The position numbers were made by a program, and so were the translations under genes. A model generated the notes under the pieces. That model saw only the letters and a list, made by a program, of their open reading frames with translations, had not been told where the DNA came from and made no database searches. DNA of 64,000 bases, from positions 434,001-498,000 of the forward strand of contig JAJOZX010001080.1 of assembly GCA_023014485.1 (NCBI GenBank), in the 5' to 3' direction. The DNA is from Bathynomus jamesi (lineage: Eukaryota > Arthropoda > Malacostraca > Isopoda > Cirolanidae). Positions 56,299 to 64,000 of the stretch are shown here, piece after piece (within the stretch, counting starts at the first letter, position 1; each line of letters opens with the position of its first letter).

Positions 56299-57043
56299 GT
56301 AAGTTTTTCTTTTCCCAGTTGTACTTGTGTTATCTGTAAACCCATTTTTTCATTCCCCATGGGGTGGACACGATGCTTAAACTTAGGATCGCGGACACTG
56401 AAATCAATGATACGTAAAACATATATGGAGAAATAGGGATCGCATTGGAAATAAAGTAAACTACCCCAACAATAGCGATCGAGTGTTACGTTTCTCGACA
56501 AGTGTGTGTGGGTGTGTTACGGGAGTGTATACATCTGGTGATACGTCAGGGGGGGGGAGGGACGAACGTCTCCATTTACCTCGCAAATAGCTTTTGTTCC
56601 TCCTTTTTTTCTCGATAATAAATGTGACCCAAGAGTTAATAATACCACATTTATTTACACATTTACATCCTTCCATCTTTTACGCAATTTTTCCTCTACT
56701 TATCACACATACACGATCCTTATCATACACCTTTTCCACGATTCTATATATTACTCATTCCCTCTATGACCTTACCGACGTAACATACTATCCTCCATTC
56801 TTACCTCCAGTGACTTTTTTCATTCAACACCCTTTTCAAACATTCTCTCCCGTTTTGTATGATCAATCATCTTTCTTAAACTATTCACCTCAACTGCTCT
56901 CGCTTTTAACTGAACCATGATGCCAGACGAACGTCTAAACATCCATACATCGGCGTTTACACCAACATACATTCGCGTAAAGATCTCGCTCTACACAAAC
57001 ATAATTGATAAAAATGCTTCAAATTTGATTTCTCCTTTCACAG
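56299..57043. other. SLC44A1-like intron 3, small and unremarkable
   Basis: About 745 bp of AT-rich sequence containing short pyrimidine tracts. No element recognised. Confidence 0.6.
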
Positions 57044-57094
57044 ATTCTTTGACATATTGACTGGTAGCTGCCGGAATAAGTGCAACTCTCTAAC
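57044..57094 (+). CDS. SLC44A1: SLC44A1-like choline transporter, coding exon 4
   Basis: Acceptor TTTCTCCTTTCACAG (ending 57043), donor GTAAGT at 57095. The first base completes the Pro codon split by intron 3 (CC|A). Seventeen residues: PFFDILTGSCRNKCNSL and the first two bases of a Thr codon. In SLC44 proteins the first extracellular loop has a F-FD (FFFD) segment followed by paired cysteines, as here. Ends in phase 2. The next exon should open by completing AC-N, but I could not find it with confidence between 57100 and 64000. The following intron therefore contains at least the PLE-A pair and SINEs, or the gene continues beyond the window. Confidence 0.82.
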
Positions 57095-57250
57095 GTAAGT
57101 TACTTCGATCCGTTTTCTTTATTGCGTTGGAAATATATGCAGTTGCTTGCAAAAAGTCTGGGAACCCCCGACTAAATTCTTAAAAGTGTCCGAATTGTAA
57201 TTCATCCAGAAAAGTTAAATTACTCTCTCTCTCACACACACGCATATATA

Positions 57251-57285
<35 letters not shown>

Positions 57286-57288
<3 letters not shown>

Positions 57289-58754
57289 TATTTCACGAAA
57301 GTAACACGTGAAAAATATTCATAATGAATAAAACCACGAAGGGAAGGACACACACAATGGTGCTCAAACGCTTTCGTGTAATGACATCCTCAGGAACACT
57401 GAAGTACATAAAGAGTTACAGCCTATATATAGGTTACAATATATAATATATATATATATATATATACAATAAACGGAGAAAACATTAAAGGATTGTGGGA
57501 GGAACATACAAATTTGTAAGGAAAAACTACTGATTTTAGCACTTTGCCCGAATCCAAGACAAGATCAAATGAATTGTTTCCAACCAATGTTATAGTTCAT
57601 TAAAAAAGATAATAAATTGAAAAATAAAAATAAAACTTGTAAGAGGAGCATACAAATTTATACTGGAAATCTGCCCAGGTTTTAGCACTCTGCCCTTCTT
57701 GTCTAAGTCCGATCTATATAAAAATAAATTGAAAAATAAAAGTTATTAGAAAAGCATACAAGTTTACCAAAGGTTTAGCACTCTACCCTTCTTGTCTAAA
57801 TCCGTTTTGAACGAATTCAAAACAACGGGATCGAGTTGAAAAAGACCTTTGCTTGTGTTGAAGTTATTTGTAAGTTGGATAATGGCAGACTCAAGAATAT
57901 TTCTATTAACAATGTTGCTAGAATGAAACAAAACTGAAGCATTATTCCAATCAATACAGTGGGATAACTGACAAATGGACAAAAAGGGCACTGGACGACT
58001 GTCCCGTTCTAACGGAATATTGATGCTGTTTTACACGTGTGTGAAAATCCTTTCTCGTCTGACCTATGTAAAAGGAATCACATTGTTTACAACCAATTTT
58101 ATAGATAATGCCTGAATTATTGGTAGGGCTATTTTTTACTATGATATTTTTCACAATATTGTTATATGAAAATACTACATTAATATTCAAAAGTTTAAGT
58201 ACATTAGCAATGCCTAAAAAGCCCGGGAAAAATGGAAGTACTAAAATATTCTTTGACAAAGTACGAGTGGTATTATTCACACGATAGAAGGTTCGTTTTG
58301 CCTTGTTGAGACAAGATTCCATAAACGCAGGTGAGTAACACAGATCACTTCCAATACCGTTGATTTTTTTCCAATTCGGCATCGATGTATTCCGGACTGG
58401 TGATCCTAAGGGCGCGGAGAAACATTGAAGAAAAAATGGCCTTCTTAGTGGGGGTGTCATGTCCCGAGTAAAAGTGTACGTAGGACAAATTGTTTGTTTT
58501 TTCCGATAGATACTAAACTTAAAACCTGGGCTTTCCCTATGTACACGCACATCCAAAAACGGGATTGAGTTGTCTTGTTCCACTTCTAAAGTAAACTTAA
58601 TGGAGGGGACTTGCTCGTTTAACTGAAGGAGGAAGTCATCCAGGTCACGATTCATGGGCCAGATACACAAAATATCGTCGACGTACCGTAACCATGGGAT
58701 GCCAATCCCCAAGATTCTCGGAATGTAAGTAATTCCGAAAAACTCCATATAATC
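57286..58754 (-). mobile_element. PLE family A, left arm of the third head-to-head pair
   Basis: Sense from 58754 to 57286. Starts just before MEFFGITYIPR in the RT and carries the whole 3' UTR with (TA)n at 57443-57465, the hammerhead-like core (CTGAGGA, 57378-57394) and the conserved end TTTCACGAAAGTAACACGTG (57291-57310, inverse). (TA)n beyond. Confidence 0.88.
57764..58747 (-). pseudogene. PLE-A RT C-terminus with GIY-YIG, broken
   Basis: Covers MEFFGITYIPRIL, RYVDDILCIWPMNRDLDD, the connector and GIIYKIGCKQC...YIGQTRKD. A lost A in the run near 58495 shifts the frame, so IYRKKTNN reads IYRKKQTIC for about 44 residues. An extra T/A in the run at 58359-58366 restores it. A 2-bp loss near 57970 (CT of AACTCTGAC) ends the frame early, and the C-terminus continues at 57991-57764 in another phase. 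The YVDD motif and nuclease signature are intact. Two of the three breaks are in homopolymers. Confidence 0.87.
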
Positions 58755-58755
58755 C

Positions 58756-60962
58756 CTCCTTCCGATTCGCCTCAGACAAATTGACGACCATCCGTTCAAC
58801 AACTTCAGCAGATTAATTTTAAAGAAACATATTGAAGTCACCAGACAAAATGAGTGGTCCGCCTTCAAAAATTTAAGCATTGCCAAACGTAATTTTGTGA
58901 CCGTTATTCCCCAACCGTGGATCCAACCTTTGTTTGATGAAATTTACAACGAGTTGCGTCGGAGAACTTCTTCACTTCGTAACATTTTGGATCGAAAAAT
59001 TAAAAGTCTCATTCGACATAATCAGTGCAGTAAAAAAGCAAGCTCAAAGTGTGTTTTGAACCTTTCTTCGAAAAACATTAGTGACGATGCAAAAAGTGCC
59101 CTTGGATATGGTATGTCCTTTTTTTATTGTTAAAAAACCTGCTTTACAAATTTGTTACAGTCTCGCTCGTTTTGAGAAACAGTGTAATCTTCTTCAGTCT
59201 TTGTTTCACATAGTTAAAGGCCTCGTTTATAGTGCGGCGAATAGTACTTACGAAGATAACTTTCCTAAACGTTTTCGCAATAGCCTCTCACAATTAAAAA
59301 AAGATGGTGAGCTCCATATTACTAAAGCAGACAAGGTTAACACCATAAGTATTATGGACAAAGTGGACTATATCAGAAAGATGAACGAGCTTCTCCAGGA
59401 CCCCGCCACATACAGCAAACTTAGGAAGTACCCGCAGGATGACGTCATCAAATCATTCAATAGTGGCTTCAAACGCATTCTCAAAGATCATAAGGACTTA
59501 ATTCCGCTTTTCATGTCCACTTCACCTTCTCTTCCCTACCTTTACGGTCTTATTAAAACACACAAACCTGACAACCCTATGCGCCCTATTATTAGCGCGG
59601 TGGGCTCTATTACTTATAAACTCTCCAAATGGCTTGTCAAAGTCTTGTCCCCCATTCTCGGAACTATCTCTGATTCACATGTAAAAAATTCCATGGATTT
59701 TACTGAAAAATTGAATAATGCACGTACTGAAACCAACGATAGATTGATCAGTTTTGACGTTTGTTCATTGTTTGCAAAAGTGCCGATTGACGATATGGTT
59801 GACTTTCTCTTCCGAGAATTACATAAGTATGACCTGCCACTACCTGCACACATTGTTTTGGAACTTATTAAGCTTTGCATCAAAGACTGTAAATTCACTT
59901 TCAATAACGAGTATTATCAACAAGTTTTTGGGATGGCCATGGGCAACCCCTTGTCGCCCCTCCTCTCCAATATTTATATGGAGTTTTTCGAAATTACTTA
60001 CATTCCGAGAATCCTGGGGGTTGGCATCCCATGGTTGCGGTACGTCGACGATATTTTGTGTATCTGGCCCATGAATCGTGAGCTGGATAACTTCCTTCTT
60101 CAGTTAAATGATCAAGTCCCCTCCATTAAGTTTACTTTAGAAATGGAACAAGACAACTCAATCCCGTTTTTGGATGTGCGTGTACATAGGGAAAGCCCAG
60201 GTTTTAAGTTTAGTATCTATCGGAAAAAACAAACAATTTGTCCTACGTACACTTTTACTCGGGACATGACACCCCGACTAAGAAGGCCATTTTTCTTCAA
60301 TGTTTCTTCGCGCCCTTAGGATCGCCAGTCCGGAATACATCGATGCCGAATTGGAAAAAATCAACGGTATTGGAAGTAATCTGTGTTACCCACCTGCGTT
60401 TATGGAATCTTTTCTCAACAAGGCAAAACGAACTTTCTATCATGTAAATAATAACACTCGTACTTTGTCAAAGAATATTTTAGTATTTCCATTTTTCCCG
60501 GGCTTTATAGGCATTGCTAATGTACTTAAACTTTTGGATATTAATGTAGTATTTTCATATAACAATATTGTGAAAAATATCATCGTAAAAAATAGCCCTA
60601 CCAATAATTCAGGCATTATTTATAAAATTGGTTGTAAACAATGTGATTCCTTTTACATAGGCCAGACGGGAAAGGATTTTCACACACATGTAAAACAGCA
60701 TCAATATTCCGTTAGAACGGGACAGTCGTCCAGTGCCCTTTTTGTCCATTTGTCAGAGTTATCCCACTGTATTGATTGGAATAATGCTTCAGTTTTGTTT
60801 CACTCTAGCAACATTATTAATAGAAATATTCTTGAGTCTGCCATTATCCAACTTACAAATAACATCAACATAAGCAAAGGACTTTTTCAACTCGATCCCG
60901 TTGTTTTGAATTCGTCCAGAACGGATTTAGACAAAAAGGGTAGAGTGCTAAACCTTTGGTAA
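58756..60962 (+). pseudogene. PLE-A reverse transcriptase plus GIY-YIG, near full length with frameshifts
   Basis: Frame 1 (58756-59133) has PFNNFSRLILKKHIEVTRQN, SIAKRNFVTVIPQPWIQPLF and the N-terminal helix region. A shift in a T run at about 59120 leads to frame 2 (to 60240). RT motifs: HITKADKVNTISIMDKVDY (fingers), LYGLIKTHKPDNPMRPI, LISFDVCSLFAKVP (motif A, 59754-59786), GMAMGNPLSPLLSNIYME (motif B) and RYVDDILCIW (motif C, 60041-60052). A 6-A run near 60225 and a 5-T run near 60294 then shift the frame into frame 3, which carries FLRALRIASPEYIDAELEKI and the GIY-YIG nuclease (GIIYKIGC 60612, YIGQT 60654) to the TAA at 60960. All three breaks are homopolymer length differences. Total about 725 residues. 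Confidence 0.92.
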
Positions 60963-61327
60963 ACTTGTATGCTTTTCTAATAACTTTTATTTTTCAATTT
61001 ATTTTTATATAGATCGGACTTAGACAAGAAGGGCAGAGTGCTAAAACCTGGGCAGATTTCCAGTATAAATTTGTATGCTCCTCTTACAAGTTTTATTTTT
61101 AAATTTATTATTTTTTTAAATAACTATAACATTGGTTGGAAACAATTTATTTGATCTTGTGTTGGATTCGGGCAAAGTGCTAAAATCGGTAGTTTTCCTT
61201 ACAAATTTGTATGCTCCTCCCACAATCCTTTAATTTTTTCTCCGTTTATTGTATATATATATATATATATATATCATTTTTTTTGTAACCTATATATAGG
61301 CTGTAATTCTTTATGTACTTCAGTGTT

Positions 61328-61360
61328 CCTGAGGATGTCATTAGACGAAAGCGCTTGAGC
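61328..61360 (+). ncRNA. Hammerhead-like motif, PLE-A right arm of third pair
   Basis: CTGAGGA, T, GTC-ATTA-GAC, GAAA, GCGC as in the 5-8 kb pair. The left arm copy at 57360-57394 has a G-to-C change that breaks the short stem. Confidence 0.35.
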
Positions 61361-61395
61361 ACCATTCTGTGTTTCCTTTCCTTTGTAGTTTTATT

Positions 61396-61401
<6 letters not shown>

Positions 61402-61441
<40 letters not shown>

Positions 61442-61443
61442 TG

Positions 61444-61495
<52 letters not shown>
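61402..61495. repeat. (TA)n(GA)n compound microsatellite
   Basis: TA repeats to 61438, CACTGTAT, then GA repeats 61448-61494. Confidence 0.92.
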
Positions 61496-61496
<1 letters not shown>

Positions 61497-61668
61497 AGCG
61501 AATTTAAGCGACATTGGGTCTGGAGAGGAGTTCGATGGGAATCGTCCTCCGCGTCCAGATTATATAGTGACCCGTGGTTTGAATCCCGCGTAAACCCGTA
61601 GGTCTCCTTCGTCATATGAGCTTAGATGTTGTGAAGGAGGTTAAACAACCTCACCAAACAACAACGTG
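61497..61668 (+). mobile_element. 5S-rRNA-derived SINE (S3), copy 6
   Basis: CAGCGAATTTAAGCGACATT GGGTCTGGAGAGGAG head and TCGATGGGAATCGTCC, then CCGTGGTTTGAATCCCGCGT, TAGGTCTCCTTCGTCATATG, AGGTTAAACAACC. The 5S head is truncated at its 5' end by (GA)n. Confidence 0.82.
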
Positions 61669-61722
61669 ATAATAATGTTGATTTATGATGATTGCAGGTT
61701 TGTTTATAAAGATATAAGATGA

Positions 61723-62010
61723 GCCTCGGTGGTATAGTGGTTAGCATCGTTGACTACGAATCCATCGGCCCCGGGATCGAGACCCGGTGACGGCAGGCGG
61801 CGCGCAGCAAAACCCAGCTGTTCATCCTTCCGCGCAATAAATAAATTGGTTGGTAGATAAATGGGTACCCTGGGTAGCCTAGTGGTTAAGATGCTGTGCT
61901 GCTGGTGGGGCGTAGTTCGGATTCCACGTTAAACTGTAGGTCTAAGGTGGAGTGACAAGCTCGACCTTCGTCAGAATAAACGATCAGGGCGGAAGCTAAA
62001 CCAAGGTTAT
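61723..62010 (+). mobile_element. Dimeric tRNA-derived SINE (S1), copy 3, complete
   Basis: GCCTCGGTGGTATAGTGGTTAG opening A-box region, CCCCGGGATCGAGACCCGG (B-box), second head GGTAGCCTAGTGGTTAAGAT and GTTCGGATTCCACG, tail GTGACAAGCTCGACCTTCGT and AACCAAGGTTATGG. Complete head and tail. Sits directly downstream of an S3 SINE. Confidence 0.85.
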
Positions 62011-62752
62011 GGCAATATGCAGCTGGTTAACAAAAGTAAATAGACACCATGACGATTGTCCTCAAGAACACAAAGTTTATCAATGGAATGGCAGAACGAC
62101 GCGTGTCACTTTTACGTAATGCTTCAAGGGGGAAATCAACGTTATTCTAAATATATTGATCCAATAAATCTGTTTTTATTTAGTGACTTTTATTATCAAA
62201 TAAAAAAAAGGGGAACCCCCCCCACCCCACCCGAAGGTGTCTATTTCCTTTTGTCAACCCTCTGTATTTATATGTTTTATTTCTAATTTATGCTTCGCTG
62301 TCCTAATTCACAGGTGAAACATTTCCAAAAATTTAGTAAGGATACCTCGACTTTTTCGTGCAGCTGTATATGTACAAGTTCGCTTTCTTTATTTTTTAAA
62401 AGATAATATCGTTTTATGGTCATTTGTGTATGAACACGTTTCGACATTACACACAAAACATTTCTAGTTGAGTTAGGGTCAATAAAGTTTAACTTAAGTC
62501 AAAGTAGTAACAATTAATTTGGTTAATTCAAGTTACGTTTGGTCCAGTTAGATCCAGTTCTCTCTCTCTCTCTCTCTCTCTCTCTTATATATATATATGC
62601 AAACGGGCTCGAACAGAATTTACAGGTGGTTAGAAGGTAACAATATGAAATTTAACACCAAAAAATGTTAACTATTAACATACGAAAGAGAAGAGGAACT
62701 AAAATCTATGGAATATTATGCCCCAAATGGACAGAAAATTCAGAGAAACTCT
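62011..62752. other. AT-rich spacer
   Basis: No recognised gene. A (CT)n tract at 62561-62585 and (TA)n at 62586-62596. An open frame of 76 codons near 62056 has no recognisable motif and low-complexity flanks. Confidence 0.45.
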
Positions 62753-62938
62753 AAGGCCGGACCCGCACATGATCGTCTTGTGACTCGCGACTGACGACTA
62801 GAATGGGAACCCCGCACACTGCAGCGACCTCGTCGCGATTCGCGCAGAAGATATTTCGTCGAAATTTGTACAATTTTAATTCCGTTTTCTGGCGTTTTTA
62901 ACTTTTGGCGCTTAGCCACTTCTTCCTAGGAGGGCCTC
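62753..62938. mobile_element. Chimera of MITE M5 and MITE M2 ends
   Basis: 62753-62843 is the left half of M5 (AGGCCGGACCCGCACATGAT CGTCTTG...). It runs into 62844-62938, the right half of M2 (ACTTTTGGCGCTTAGCCACT ... CCTAGGAGGGCCTC). Each lacks its other half. Confidence 0.75.
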
Positions 62939-63737
62939 ATTATCCCAGTGGTACAATGGCGCTTTCGGAAAAAACGAACCTTTTTACCAATGGACCAAAT
63001 TCTCGAGAGGTCAAGAAATCTTTCTAATGCAGAAATTTCTAACGAAACAAAATGACCTAATCTAGCCCAGCCTAACCAGACCTAACCTATCCTAGTAGAA
63101 CTAGATCTAACCTAACATTCATATTATTATTATTATTATCGACGCCGACCGGAAGGTGGCGAAGATAGGACATTCAGGTCGGTTTGTATGTGGGTCTGCG
63201 GGTTTATGTGGATGTTTGGGTAGGTGTGTGGATGGATGCGTGGGCGTCTTTAGTGATTGATTGGCCTCCCTCGTCTAATTATTATCATCATTATTATTAT
63301 TATTAATCAAATAGAAAAGGTCTCAAACCTTAATTAACAATGAAATGAAAATTTGTTGGTTGTGAAGAATAAAATTTGAACCTCTTCGGTTGGTTGTTTC
63401 ATTCTTATCCTTTCGTTAAATGGCGTTCATTTATTGGTTTTATTCAATATTTTGAAAAACCTATTTACAACATCTAGTTAGTGTCGTTCGCATAGCTGGC
63501 GTCATTGAGCAGATTAATGACATCTCGTCAATGGCCCTTTCTGGACAAGGGCTTGGTTAGGTTAGGTTCTGTTAGGTTCGGTTATTAGAGTGTCAAAGGA
63601 ATTTCCTCTTGACAAAAGGTCAATGGGTTCGGCATTATACCACTTGTTTGGGTAGGTTAACGTAGGTTAGATTAAGTTAAGGTAAGTTATTAGAGTGTCG
63701 ACGGGAATCCCTATCAACGAAATGTTTATAGGTCCTA
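62939..63737. other. AT-rich spacer with TTAGG-type runs
   Basis: ATT microsatellite (63122-63140, 63280-63306), degenerate TTAGG runs (63050-63120 and 63550-63690) with a TTATTAGAGTGTC repeat at 63580 and 63689. No gene. Confidence 0.5.
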
Positions 63738-63769
63738 AATGAAGCATGTAAGAATTGGGTGGCTGGTGG

Positions 63770-63972
63770 TTCAGCAAGCATCAGGGATTCCACTCGGTCT
63801 TTCAGGATGGATCCTGAAAGATTCTGCCGCCGGACCATGGAGCAGCACATCGAAACAATCCTCCGAAATCTTGAGTACGAACGACACTGACCTTTTCGAG
63901 TCTCTTCTCACCTCCTACCCTTGCCGACTTGAAGCCGTCCGCCAAGCACAAGGAGGCAACACCAACTATTGA
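63770..63972 (+). pseudogene. Tc1/mariner-type transposase C-terminus (same family as 35.6-37.0 kb)
   Basis: Reads TDLFESLLTSYPCRLEAVRQ AQGGNTNY before a TGA at 63970-63972, against TDLFETLLGSYPRRLMAVRA ANGGNTRY in the element at 35756. The preceding segment in another frame (STRSFRMDPERF and RRTMEQHIETILRNLEYERH) matches the region before it, so a one-base shift lies near 63885. No terminal inverted repeat is visible, so this is a fragment. Confidence 0.75.
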
Positions 63973-64000
63973 GTGGTTTTGTTTAGACGTAGAATTAAAT

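Larger units (their letters stand above)
58755..61402 (+). mobile_element. PLE family A, right arm, longest copy of the family
   Basis: Starts within the N-terminal coding region at the junction 58754/58755 and includes nearly the entire polyprotein, 3' UTR, (TA)n at 61251-61274, hammerhead-like core at 61328-61360 and terminal GTAGTTTTATTCATCA before a (TA)n(GA)n tract. Confidence 0.9.

Overview
The window is eukaryotic, AT-rich and intron/intergenic in character. Dense (TA)n, (GT)n and (GA)n microsatellites, short runs of the arthropod telomere pentamer TTAGG and many Penelope-like, CR1/L2-like, Tc1/mariner and hAT fragments point to an arthropod. A decapod crustacean is my best guess, but that is inference. 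I see no bacterial operons, no CRISPR array, no rRNA operon and no clear full viral genome.

Host genes. A plausible last coding exon of an unidentified gene lies at 303-557. From 32909 the + strand carries the first four coding exons of an SLC44A1/CTL1-type choline transporter-like gene (32909-32950, 48921-49043, 56156-56298, 57044-57094). They join in frame into one N-terminal protein and continue past the window or into exons I could not find. Its introns (about 16.0, 7.1 and 0.7 kb) are packed with mobile elements.

Mobile DNA. (1) Two Penelope-like element (PLE) families, both reverse transcriptase plus GIY-YIG endonuclease, occur as three head-to-head inverted pairs: family A at 5.25-8.17 kb, family B at 9.48-15.12 kb (2.7 kb arms), family A again at 57.29-61.40 kb. 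There is also a family A fragment at 27.8-28.5 kb. Small fold-backs made only of PLE-type 3' ends lie at 15.28, 19.78, 38.0 and 40.5 kb. The 3' ends of the two families, and several of the smaller repeats, share a hammerhead-ribozyme-like core; nearly all are bounded by (TA)n. (2) CR1-type LINEs: a nearly complete antisense copy at 53.06-55.97 kb sitting inside (GA)n, a 3' half at 17.87-18.65 kb and a decayed copy at 29.04-29.68 kb. A second L2-like LINE is present as fragments at 17.8, 19.4, 20.0-20.7, 27.6 and 50.7-51.3 kb. (3) SINEs: a dimeric tRNA-derived family whose tail matches the L2-like LINE, a 5S-rRNA-derived family (six copies) and another tRNA-like family. A 266-bp tandem array of tRNA-like units at 20.84-21.67 kb ends in a fold-back. 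(4) DNA transposons: Tc1/mariner-type elements at 35.64-37.02, 38.19-38.82, 40.74-41.15, 41.17-42.04, 42.09-42.71 and 45.87-47.68 kb, several hAT MITEs with 8-bp target duplications, a hAT transposase remnant at 17.1-17.7 kb and several other MITE families. One MITE family carries telomere-type TTAGG repeats in its core.

The most unusual features are the repeated head-to-head PLE architecture with its ribozyme-like motif and solo fold-backs, the TTAGG-carrying MITE, and the tandem tRNA-like array with an inverted terminal unit.
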